A stretch of DNA of 9,604 bases from Peptococcaceae bacterium (GCA_003509545.1 DOLC01000094.1:1-9604), one strand, 5' to 3'. Shown: positions 1-6,306, counted from the first letter of the stretch. The notes: generated by a model from the letters alone, not told the origin. A program made the numbers and translations.

Positions 1-1817
1 CCGATGTTGAAGACCGCGGTGCGCTTGGTCGGGGAGACGATTGTGGCGTTGGCTACTTCGGCTATGACCTTGCCATCCCACTTCTCACCATCGCCCTTAA
101 CCTTCACAACAACATCTCCGTAGAGGGCAGACCTGCTAACATTGTACTTGATCCCGGACACAGTGATTGTGCTGGCAAGGCCGCTTTCGCCCGAAATATC
201 GATGACCAACTTGGAAGAAGTAGTGTCATCACTTCTCTTAGCGTCAATATTACCCGCCGTGACCTTGACCGAAGGCATACCATCAAAGGTAATACCCTCC
301 GGCAGTTCCAGCACCAGTTGGCCTCTAAGGATGGTTCCTGCAGCAGCTTCTGTAATTACAATATCGCCCGCTGCCTGGCCCTGACCTAGATAGGGTATCT
401 GCGGAGCCGTTGCAGACACGGTGAAGGGCTTAGCAATCTTGCCGATAACTACCTCGCCGCTGGCCCCGGCGGTACCACCAATCTTAACAACCAGATCGCC
501 AGCCTTGGCATCGCCATCAACTACCACACTGAAGTCTGTCAACTTAATTTCGCTATACCCAGAACTTGTCTCAAACCAAGCACTCTTACCATCGTTGTAC
601 GTTTTGATATTCCAGTTCAATGACTTGCCGTCTTTATCCTTAATAGCAAACGGCGTGCTACCGAATTTACCTGCTGACAGCTCGACGGTCACTACTTTAT
701 CGCCAGCTATATTGCCACCTGTCGCCTTGAGCTTAAATTCGGCGCTGTTGTTTCCTTCTTTTACAGTCTGGGGATCTTTATATCCAGCGTACACTGTACC
801 TCCCGTGTTCTTTACATCGGTTATGGCAACAGAAACCGTTCCTACCCTAGCCACAGTGAGTGTAGTATCGGAAATCTTACCTTTGGTCCCGTCCGACTTC
901 TTGCTGTAAACAGTTACCTTGATATCACCCGTAACGGAAGGCGGTACATCAAATACCCTATCCAACTCAACAGTAATCTTAGCGGGAAGAACCTGTGACG
1001 GGGTGTCTACCCTAAAGTACAATAGCCGCGTGGGTTCTGATAAACTGTCCCCGTTAAGTCTGGGGTTAAACGTCATACCTGAGGTCGCTGTCACTTTGGG
1101 CTCTTTCGAGAACTTTACGTCAGGGGTTTCAATCTGGAAGTAAACCGCTTCACCTACTGCCAAAGCGCCCGCGCGGGTTTCCTGGATGGTTATTGTGGCA
1201 CCGCTCTTCCCTGAACCTACCTGGATAACTTCAGGATCGTCAGCGGTTACAGATACATCCTTTGCTACTACTTTGGCGATAGTAACTACGCCACTTTCAA
1301 CCCATACAATTTTCTTTTCAGTTTCATTCCATCCAATGATTTCGACTGTCGCTTTAACATCGCCGCTAAAGTCAGAGGCCACGTCCAGGGTAGAAGCCTT
1401 GTCCCGATCAAACAGGAACTTGATGCGCGTAGTAGTATCTGCCGAAACTTTTACTGTAACTGAATTAGAAGTGGCGCCGTAAAAATCGGTTGCCTCCGCT
1501 AGGTCTTCATTAATGTAAACATACTCGCCGACGCTATTTTGGTCAGCTGTCTTGTTGTACTTCACCCCACTGGGGAGCGTCACGGTTGCAAATACATACT
1601 CTGCCCCGTCTTTAGCAAAATTATTAGTGTCGTCTTTAGCTTCTACTAGAGCATAACCGGCCGACTGATTGGTATCGGCATCGATGTAGTTAAAGGCACC
1701 TCTGTACACACCGTACGTGGTATCCGCCGCCGCCGTCCCAGCGAAGGGCACCATCAAGCCAACCAGCATGGCCAGCGTGAGCAGGATGGAGAGCCACTTC
1801 CTCCGTATTTTCCTCAA
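1..1817 (-). CDS. Secreted modular surface protein, partial (C-terminus off the left edge)
   Basis: An open frame of 605 codons without a stop runs from a TTG at 1817-1815 to the left edge. The TTG is chosen because a GGAGGGAG site lies 5 nt upstream and the frame opens directly into a signal peptide: a basic start (MRKIRRKW), a hydrophobic core about residues 9-25 and an Ala-x-Ala cleavage site after about residue 31. The mature part is Thr/Val/Asp/Gly-rich, has no cysteine that I can see, and reads as about four beta-sandwich-like modules ending near residues 185, 325, 465 and 593. Each ends with a GD-(V/I/L)-x-V strand (G152, G297, G440, G567) followed about 25 residues later by a Val/Ile-rich strand. 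The last residues (TKRTAVFNIG) resemble the linker that leads into stalk-domain (copper-amine-oxidase-N-like, PF07833) repeats in clostridial surface proteins; this is from memory. GC is visibly lower than in the neighbouring genes. It is probably exported and wall- or S-layer-associated; the exact role is unknown. Confidence 0.85.
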   Translation of the reverse strand, partial: MRKIRRKWLSILLTLAMLVGLMVPFAGTAAADTTYGVYRGAFNYIDADTNQSAGYALVEAKDDTNNFAKDGAEYVFATVTLPSGVKYNKTADQNSVGEYVYINEDLAEATDFYGATSNSVTVKVSADTTTRIKFLFDRDKASTLDVASDFSGDVKATVEIIGWNETEKKIVWVESGVVTIAKVVAKDVSVTADDPEVIQVGSGKSGATITIQETRAGALAVGEAVYFQIETPDVKFSKEPKVTATSGMTFNPRLNGDSLSEPTRLLYFRVDTPSQVLPAKITVELDRVFDVPPSVTGDIKVTVYSKKSDGTKGKISDTTLTVARVGTVSVAITDVKNTGGTVYAGYKDPQTVKEGNNSAEFKLKATGGNIAGDKVVTVELSAGKFGSTPFAIKDKDGKSLNWNIKTYNDGKSAWFETSSGYSEIKLTDFSVVVDGDAKAGDLVVKIGGTAGASGEVVIGKIAKPFTVSATAPQIPYLGQGQAAGDIVITEAAAGTILRGQLVLELPEGITFDGMPSVKVTAGNIDAKRSDDTTSSKLVIDISGESGLASTITVSGIKYNVSRSALYGDVVVKVKGDGEKWDGKVIAEVANATIVSPTKRTAVFNI

Positions 1818-2129
1818 AATTTCTCCCTCCCATGGAAGATTGTTTCAAGTGTTCTTTGGGATTTCTCCAGCTTTGTGCTACTTGCAGTAGAAACGAAGTT
1901 AATTACTCACCTTCGTCCTACGCTCCATCCACCAACCCCTCCTCCCCGGTCGTGTTCCTTACCTTACCGCCCTTGAGAAAAGTTCTATATGTGCCGCTCC
2001 TCAACGGCGTCGGTTAAGGCCCACGGTCCGGGCCTGCATCCCCCCTTATGCTGAATCTTACGTGCCCTGCGGGGTTACTGCCTCCCGCCGGCGCTTATTA
2101 TCCTCAACCCGCCAGCCGGATGATGCCGG
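1818..2129 (-). other. 312-nt structured leader / intergenic region before the surface protein gene
   Basis: No gene is seen on either strand. In transcript order the minus strand can form a 6-bp stem at the anti-sigma stop codon (2114-2131), a 6-bp stem with 7-nt loop (2017-2035, AGGCCC/GGGCCT), a 6-bp stem with 12-nt loop (1893-1916, ACGAAG/CTTCGT) and a 5-bp stem with 3-nt loop (1878-1890, CTACT/AGTAG). The last two are separated by 2 nt. None has a T-tract, so none is a clear terminator. I found no sigma-A hexamer pair with 16-18 nt spacing and no known riboswitch core. The region could be a long 5' leader of the surface gene, or a read-through segment behind the anti-sigma gene. Confidence 0.45.
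1823..1830 (-). promoter_or_regulatory. Ribosome binding site fixing the TTG start of the surface protein
   Basis: GGAGGGAG on the minus strand, 5 nt before TTG. The only nearby ATG (1833-1831) lies inside the site and in another frame that gives no signal peptide, so the TTG at 1817 is preferred. Confidence 0.75.
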
Positions 2130-3242
2130 CTAGCGGAGTTTGAGCCAGATGTTGACCACTTCTTTTCCTGCTTCCAGTGTCTCGCCGTCCAGCTCCTCCA
2201 GGTGGCGCTCCAGGGCCCTGGCCATAGCCCGGCTTTCTTCATCCTCTTTGGCCGCCAGCACCTGGTACTCCAGCAGTTTGTTGTTGAATTCTCCGGTTAT
2301 GTCGGTCGTTTCCTGCCTGCGCTCCAGCACCGTGCCCAGGGCCGCCACTCTGTTGAGGAACTCAGTGGCTGCACTTGACGGCAGGGTGGCTTTAAGTATA
2401 AGCTCTTTGTCCTGGTAAACCCAGAGCTCGCTCAGCCCGCCGGCACCGGCCCCCGCTGCTGCCGCCGCCACACCTATTTTCGCCGCAGCCAGGTCGTCAA
2501 CTTCAAGCTTTAGCCACGTAACCCGGACGTGCCTGCTTTTGCTCAGGAAAACTTTGGGTTCGTACGCGTCTGCCTCACGTCCGGAGGCCAGCTGGGTAGC
2601 GGCCTGGGGCCTCTCCGGGAGTGCACCGCCGGGCGCCGTGTTTGCCGGCGCCTCTTGCGGCGAAGGAGATGGTCCGGCCGACCGGACGGCCTCCGCCTTT
2701 ACAGGCTCAGGCGAGCCGCCGGAGGGAAGGGCTTCAGGGGTTTCCCCGGGCACCTGCCCATCGCCTCGCTCCCCGGAAGCACCGGTGTCTCCGGCCTCGG
2801 CCGGCCCGGCGGTCTGGGTGACGGGACCGCCTTTTTCGGCCGCAACTATAGCACCCGGTGGGGAAGCGGGCCACAGAGTGCCTGCCGGGAGGGCGTGGCC
2901 GTACCGTAGCGCGCCCAGCCCGAGGCCTACGGTTAAAACGGCTGCCGCCGCGAGCTTAAGCAGGCTCCCGGAGGGTGCGGCAAAGTAGCCTGCCAGGGCC
3001 CGGGAGCCCTTTCCTTCCTCCAGGTCCCGGACCCGCCTCATTACCCTGTCTACCAGGTCGGGAGGGGCTTGGAATTCACGGTAGATCTGTTTAAGGCCCT
3101 CGGAGATTTTCTCGAAGGCTTCGAGCTCCGACCGGCAGGCGGGACATATGCCGAGGTGGGCCTCAAGGGCTACCCTCTCCGCATCCCTCAGCTCGTGGTC
3201 TATGTAGGGCGAAAGCATTTCTCTTGCCTGCCGGCATTCCAC
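2130..3242 (-). CDS. Membrane anti-sigma factor: zinc finger, one TM helix, DUF4349-like outer domain
   Basis: This 370-residue protein probably binds and silences the ECF sigma factor encoded just upstream. Residues 1-40 are a zf-HC2/ZAS domain with the HX3CX2C motif (H29, C33, C36) and an extra C3. A cytoplasmic helical stretch runs to about residue 80, a single membrane helix covers about 94-113, and a Pro/Gly/Ala/Glu-rich linker about 120-228. The C-terminal domain (about 229-370) contains a VTWLKLEV strand, an Ala/Gly-rich helix, an ALGTVLERRQETTDITGEF stretch and a final helix-strand, the order seen in DUF4349 proteins; this is pattern recognition, not a search. The start is GTG at 3242-3240, with a GAAGG site about 8 nt upstream; starting at the next ATG (codon 9) would remove C3. 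The outer domain presumably senses or is tethered to an envelope signal. It lies 89 nt behind the sigma gene, with a weak terminator between them. Confidence 0.85.
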   Translation of the reverse strand: MECRQAREMLSPYIDHELRDAERVALEAHLGICPACRSELEAFEKISEGLKQIYREFQAPPDLVDRVMRRVRDLEEGKGSRALAGYFAAPSGSLLKLAAAAVLTVGLGLGALRYGHALPAGTLWPASPPGAIVAAEKGGPVTQTAGPAEAGDTGASGERGDGQVPGETPEALPSGGSPEPVKAEAVRSAGPSPSPQEAPANTAPGGALPERPQAATQLASGREADAYEPKVFLSKSRHVRVTWLKLEVDDLAAAKIGVAAAAAGAGAGGLSELWVYQDKELILKATLPSSAATEFLNRVAALGTVLERRQETTDITGEFNNKLLEYQVLAAKEDEESRAMARALERHLEELDGETLEAGKEVVNIWLKLR

Positions 3243-3303
3243 GGTATCTACCTTCTCTGCCCTATGGTGGCAAACCTTTTTGCCCCTCTATATATAACCA
3301 CGC

Positions 3304-3331
3304 AAAAAAGCGGCCGAAGTTTCGCGGACCG
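3304..3331 (-). terminator. Weak terminator / attenuator between sigma and anti-sigma genes
   Basis: It starts right after the sigma TGA. The minus strand reads CGG-T-CCG, an 8-nt loop, then CGGCCG, followed by CTTTTTTG: a 6-bp stem with one bulged base and a run of six T. The shape is that of an intrinsic terminator with a short imperfect stem, so partial read-through into the anti-sigma gene is expected rather than full termination. Confidence 0.5.
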
Positions 3332-3898
3332 TCAAAAAAATTTCATAAGCTTTTCCTTGAGGGCCTGCCGGCTGCGGTTGAGCCTGGACTTTACCGCCGC
3401 CTCGGACTCCCCGGTTATCTCGGCGATTTCCTTGTAGGAGAGGCGGTCCACCACCCGCAGTTTGAGGACGGTGCGGTAGTTTTCGGGAAGCTCCCCCCAG
3501 GCCTCCCACAGGGCCGACCAGAATTCAAGGCGGCAGACCCTTTCCGCCTCTTCCCCGGAGGCGGCTATTTCCCTGGGGGCCGCATCTTCCTCGGCCTCCG
3601 CCAGGCCCTCTATGGAGACGAGGCGGAAGTTTTTGCGCTTCCGCATCCAGCTCCGCCACAGGTTGAGGGTCATTTTATGTACCAGGGCCTCAAAGCTCCC
3701 TTTCCCCGCGGCAAACTTTTTGAAGCCCAAGTAGACCTTGACGAAGACCTCCTGGGTGAGGTCTTCCGCGTCTTCGCGGTTGCCGGTCAAAGTAAAGGCC
3801 AGGGCGTAAACCCTGTCCCTATAGGCGGCCGCGAATTCCTCAAAGGCGGCCAGGTCTCCTTCCCGCATCCGGGCCAGTAAAAGCTCCATGGTGTTCAT
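3332..3898 (-). CDS. ECF-type RNA polymerase sigma factor (sigma-70 family)
   Basis: 188 residues, the usual size of group 4 (extracytoplasmic function) sigma factors, which carry only regions 2 and 4 and direct RNA polymerase to an envelope- or stress-related gene set. Region 2 covers about residues 17-90, with the core-binding/-10 pattern YALAFTLTGNREDAEDLTQE (31-50) followed by FVKVYLGFKKF and a tryptophan-containing helix (WRSWMRKRK). A charged linker covers about 95-125. Region 4 covers about 133-186, with LPENYRTVLKLRVVDRLSY and the helix-turn-helix YKEIAEITGESEAAVKSRL. The ATG at 3898 is preceded by AGGTGA with 7-nt spacing; a second ATG three codons on is less well spaced. The zinc-finger anti-sigma gene follows, the classic pairing. 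The upstream promoter looks like sigma-A, so autoregulation by this factor is not evident. Confidence 0.95.
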   Translation of the reverse strand: MNTMELLLARMREGDLAAFEEFAAAYRDRVYALAFTLTGNREDAEDLTQEVFVKVYLGFKKFAAGKGSFEALVHKMTLNLWRSWMRKRKNFRLVSIEGLAEAEEDAAPREIAASGEEAERVCRLEFWSALWEAWGELPENYRTVLKLRVVDRLSYKEIAEITGESEAAVKSRLNRSRQALKEKLMKFF

Positions 3899-3953
3899 TG
3901 GGAAATCACCTGCAGACCTAGCGTGGCCGCTCTTCGGACGGCTTTGCTGCCCC

Positions 3954-4097
3954 CTAGAGCCGGATGAGGGTCTGCTGCGGCACGCCCCCGGCCGGGGCCA
4001 GGCGCCGCACTTCGGAAGGGATCCCGGGATCGAACCTTATGCCGACCTGCTTTTTGCGGGGGCGGGAAGATCGGAGCGGAGGCGTCCCGGTTTTCAC
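3954..4097 (-). CDS. 47-codon leader ORF resembling a truncated ribbon-helix-helix (CopG antitoxin-type) protein
   Basis: The frame starts at GTG 4097-4095, with GGGAGGGG 5 nt upstream, and ends at TAG 3954. The sigma-A promoter at 4120-4148 would start RNA about 16 nt before this GTG, so it sits as the first cistron of the sigma operon, 55 nt before the sigma start. After a basic, Pro-rich head, residues 16-47 read as an RHH strand (KQVGIRF), helix A (IPSEVRRLA) and the opening of helix B (GVPQQTLIRL). They line up without gaps with the IRLP...LA...VPYQSLL pattern I know from CopG/BrnA-type antitoxins. The stop falls just as helix B begins, so the protein is either a decayed antitoxin gene or a tiny leader peptide. 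No frameshift rescue of helix B is evident in the other two frames. The similarity is by eye and unproven. Confidence 0.45.
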   Translation of the reverse strand: MKTGTPPLRSSRPRKKQVGIRFDPGIPSEVRRLAPAGGVPQQTLIRL

Positions 4098-4119
4098 GGC
4101 ATCCCCTCCCTGCATTTAT

Positions 4120-4148
4120 ATTGTATAGGCAAAAATGGTACGTGTAAA
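4120..4148 (-). promoter_or_regulatory. Sigma-A-type promoter of the RHH-like ORF / ECF sigma operon
   Basis: On the minus strand TTTACA (4148-4143) is separated by exactly 17 nt from TACAAT (4125-4120), matching five of six bases in each consensus box. It lies downstream of the strong terminator of the preceding transcription unit and puts the start site near 4113, just ahead of the GTG-started small ORF. Confidence 0.75.
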
Positions 4149-4156
4149 CAATTGTT
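4147..4156. promoter_or_regulatory. 10-bp perfect palindrome touching the -35 box: operator candidate
   Basis: AACAATTGTT is its own reverse complement and shares two bases with the -35 hexamer at 4143-4148. In the wider context the minus strand reads GAAC-AATT-GTTT. A repressor bound here would block the promoter. The adjacent RHH-like ORF is one possible source of such a repressor, but the link is inference. Confidence 0.35.
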
Positions 4157-4174
4157 CCTCAAAATAACGGGAAA

Positions 4175-4199
4175 GGGGGGCGGGCCGTGCCCGCCCCCC
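4175..4199 (-). terminator. Strong GC hairpin terminating the ftsH-ndk-FAH-flavoprotein unit
   Basis: A perfect 11-bp stem with a 3-nt loop (GGGGGGCGGGC on one arm) lies 31 nt after the flavoprotein stop. On the minus strand it is followed by TTTCCCGTTATTTT, an interrupted T-rich tail. It separates the flavoprotein gene from the promoter of the sigma operon. The imperfect T-tract is the only weakness. Confidence 0.75.
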
Positions 4200-4230
4200 G
4201 CTGCAGGGAGGGGAAGTCTTTCTTAAGGCT

Positions 4231-6162
4231 TTATATTTGGTGGGCTACCCGGACGGCTTCGTAGACGGCCTCGGTGATCCGGCGGGGTTTAAGGGCATCT
4301 CCGATTACGAAGTAGTCTATTCCCGAGCCCTCCATCTCCCGGGCCAGGGTATCCTCGGGCTGGGAACCCACCGCCGCCACCACGGTGTCCGCTTCCAGGG
4401 CTTCTTCCCGGCCGTCCCGGCGGTATACGACCCGGCCGATGTCTACGGCCGTTACCCGGGCTTCTGTTAACATCTTGACGCCCAGATCTTTCAGGCGTCC
4501 CAGGAGAAGGGGCGCCACCAAGGGGCCGATGTCGGAGGCCACCTGGGGCAGCATTTCCAAGATGGTCACTTCATGGCCCTTGCGGGCCAGGTACTCGGCC
4601 GCTTCGCAGCCCACCAGGCCGCCGCCGATCACGGCTACCCGGCGGCCGATGCCGTCCCTACCTCCCAGGACGTCCCAGGAGCTTATCACGTTGCCTCCGT
4701 CAGCACCGGGAATATCCAGGGGTGCCGGCCGGGCGCCGGTGGCGATGATCACTACGTCGGGGTTTTCCCGGCGTATACCCTCCGGGGTTGCCTCAGTATT
4801 GAGCCGGACCTCTATGTTGAGTTTGGCCATCTGGTCCGCCAGGTGCTGCCGGAAAACGGCTATCTCGCCCTTCTGGGGCGCAGCGGCCGCTAAAGCTAGC
4901 TGGCCGCCCAGCTCTCCCCTCTTCTCCCAAAGGGTCACCCGGTGCCCCCTCAGGGCCGCCACCCGGGCCGCTTCCATGCCCGCCGGGCCGCCTCCCACCA
5001 CCAGGACCCGGCGGGGCCGGGGGGCCCGGTCCAGGGGGAATTCGCGCTCTAAGCCGGTGCGGCCGTTGACGGTGCACCCGATTGCACGGTCCAGGAACAG
5101 CTCGTGGATGCAGGCCTGGCAGCAGGCAATGCAGCGCCGGACCTCATCCAGCCTGCCCTCCACGGCCTTGCAGGGCATTTCGGGGTCCGTGAGGAGTTCC
5201 CTGCCGAAGGCTATAAGGTCGGCCTTGCCGGCGGCCAGGATGCCCTCGGCCACTTGCGGGTCGTTGATGCGCCCCACGCCGATGACCGGGATCTTCACCG
5301 CCGATTTGATGCCCTGGGCCAGGTCGGCCAGGCATCCCCGGGGCAGGTACATGGGCTGGATAATCCAGAAGGCTGTTTCGTATACGCCGGCGGAAACATG
5401 AAGGGCGGCTATGCCCTCTTCTTCCAGCCGGCGGGCGAAGAGCCGGGTCTCTTCCAGGGTTAGGCCCCCCGGCACCTTTTCATCGGCGCTAAGGCGGTAG
5501 AGGAGGGGATATTGGGCCCCTACGGCCCGCCGCACGGCCCGGACCACTTCCAGGAGAAAACGCATGCGGTTTTCCAGGGGGCCGCCGTACTCATCGCGGC
5601 GTTTGTTGGAATAGGGCGAGAGGAATTGGTTTAAGAGGTAGCCGTGGGCGCCGTGGATTTCCACGGCGTCAAAGCCGGCCCTTTTGGCCCGCAGGGCGGC
5701 CGCGGCAAAGGCCTCCACCAGCTCCCCTATCTCCTCCCGGGTGAGCTCCCGGGGCGTTTCTCCCACCGTGGGGTCGGGGATGGGCGAAGGGGCCACAATG
5801 GGCTGCCCGGTCACCGCGGACCTGGTCTGCCGGCCGCCGTGGTAGAGCTGGACGGCGATTTTGGCGCCGTGGGCGTGGACGGCGTCTACCAGCCGGCGCA
5901 GGCCGGGTATGAGGCGGTCGGAATAGATGCCGAGTTGGTTGGGGAAACCCTTTCCCGAGGGGTGGACGTAGGAGGCTTCCACGATGATCATGCCCACCCC
6001 GCCCCGGGCCCGTTCTGCATGGTAGGCCACCAGGCGCTCCGTTACCGAACCGTCATGGTAGGCGTAGTTGGTTACCATGGGGGCCATGACCATTCTATTC
6101 TTGAGCTCCAGAAGGCCGATTTTAACGGGGCTCCCCAGCAAGGTCAGGGGCTGCACAGGCAT
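4231..6162 (-). CDS. FMN/4Fe-4S/FAD NAD(P)H-dependent ene-reductase (old yellow enzyme / 2,4-dienoyl-CoA reductase-like)
   Basis: The 643-residue length and layout match the FadH / enoate reductase / BaiCD family, cytoplasmic enzymes that reduce C=C bonds next to a carbonyl using NAD(P)H. Residues about 5-335 form the FMN-binding TIM barrel (KNRMVMAPMVTNYA; EIHGAHGYLLNQFLSPYSN; IPVIGVGRIND). The iron-sulfur ligands are C344, C347, C351 and C363, in the family spacing C-x2-C-x3-C-x11-C. The FAD fold starts at RVLVVGGGPAGMEAA (about 385-400) and a second nucleotide fold at RVAVIGGGLVGCEAA (about 508-522). Y175 fits the family's proton-donor tyrosine, but the position I align with the catalytic His of E. 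coli FadH appears to be Y261. This argues against a plain dienoyl-CoA reductase; the substrate is unknown. The start may be GTG at codon 3 rather than ATG. It is the last gene of the ftsH unit, 144 nt after the FAH gene. Confidence 0.9.
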   Translation of the reverse strand: MPVQPLTLLGSPVKIGLLELKNRMVMAPMVTNYAYHDGSVTERLVAYHAERARGGVGMIIVEASYVHPSGKGFPNQLGIYSDRLIPGLRRLVDAVHAHGAKIAVQLYHGGRQTRSAVTGQPIVAPSPIPDPTVGETPRELTREEIGELVEAFAAAALRAKRAGFDAVEIHGAHGYLLNQFLSPYSNKRRDEYGGPLENRMRFLLEVVRAVRRAVGAQYPLLYRLSADEKVPGGLTLEETRLFARRLEEEGIAALHVSAGVYETAFWIIQPMYLPRGCLADLAQGIKSAVKIPVIGVGRINDPQVAEGILAAGKADLIAFGRELLTDPEMPCKAVEGRLDEVRRCIACCQACIHELFLDRAIGCTVNGRTGLEREFPLDRAPRPRRVLVVGGGPAGMEAARVAALRGHRVTLWEKRGELGGQLALAAAAPQKGEIAVFRQHLADQMAKLNIEVRLNTEATPEGIRRENPDVVIIATGARPAPLDIPGADGGNVISSWDVLGGRDGIGRRVAVIGGGLVGCEAAEYLARKGHEVTILEMLPQVASDIGPLVAPLLLGRLKDLGVKMLTEARVTAVDIGRVVYRRDGREEALEADTVVAAVGSQPEDTLAREMEGSGIDYFVIGDALKPRRITEAVYEAVRVAHQI

Positions 6163-6164
6163 TG

Positions 6165-6172
6165 ACCTCCTT
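6165..6172 (-). promoter_or_regulatory. Ribosome binding site that questions the flavoprotein start
   Basis: AAGGAGGT is a near-perfect site, but GGAGG lies only 3 nt before ATG 6162. From the same site GTG at codon 3 (6156) is 9 nt away, the usual spacing. The true N-terminus may therefore be MQPLTLLG, two residues shorter. Confidence 0.5.
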
Positions 6173-6232
6173 AAAAGGTTTCTTTTCCCCTGTTATTATT
6201 TGCCGGGGAGCAGGACATTATTAGGAGAAGGG

Positions 6233-6290
6233 GGCCGCGCCGCCGGGGCCTCCCGAGGGATGGAAGGTGCAGGAGGGCGGCAGCGCGGCC
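6233..6290 (-). other. Large GC-rich hairpin in the FAH-flavoprotein gap
   Basis: Positions 6233-6244 and 6279-6290 form a 12-bp inverted repeat with one non-Watson-Crick position. In the minus-strand RNA that position is a U-G wobble, while on the plus strand it would be a C-A mismatch, which favours a role in the minus transcript. The enclosed 34 nt hold a TCCCGAGGGA inverted repeat. No T-tract follows, so it is more likely a processing, stability or attenuation element than a terminator. Confidence 0.4.
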
Positions 6291-6306
6291 GGCCTAAGGG
6301 GCGGGC

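Noticed and set aside
142..1482. Several plus-strand ORFs of 74-162 codons
   Set aside because: All lie opposite the continuous 605-codon minus-strand frame and show Pro/Ser/Thr-rich composition typical of antisense shadows.
1951..1960. ECF-type -35 (GGAAC on the minus strand) upstream of the surface gene
   Set aside because: No CGT-type -10 element occurs 15-18 nt downstream.
1832..2017. A plus-strand ORF of 61 codons with several cysteines in the intergenic region
   Set aside because: No ribosome site, no promoter, unnatural composition; it lies opposite the leader of a minus-strand gene.
1818..2129. Riboswitch (c-di-GMP, T-box, glycine, ZTP) in the leader
   Set aside because: None of the conserved core sequences I know is present.
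2114..2131. Terminator after the anti-sigma gene
   Set aside because: Only a 6-bp stem overlapping the stop codon, with no T-tract after it.
2529..2988. Overlapping plus-strand ORFs opposite the anti-sigma gene
   Set aside because: They mirror the GC-rich linker of the anti-sigma protein and lack start signals or recognisable domains.
4010..4045. tRNA-like T-loop (GGTTCGATCC on the minus strand)
   Set aside because: Flanking bases do not form the T-stem, no acceptor or anticodon arms are found, and the bases encode the RHH-like ORF.
4144..4157. LexA/DinR box reading of GAAC-AATT-GTTT over the sigma promoter
   Set aside because: It departs from the Gram-positive consensus at a half-site base, an inner base and the flanks; kept only as a palindrome of unknown regulator.
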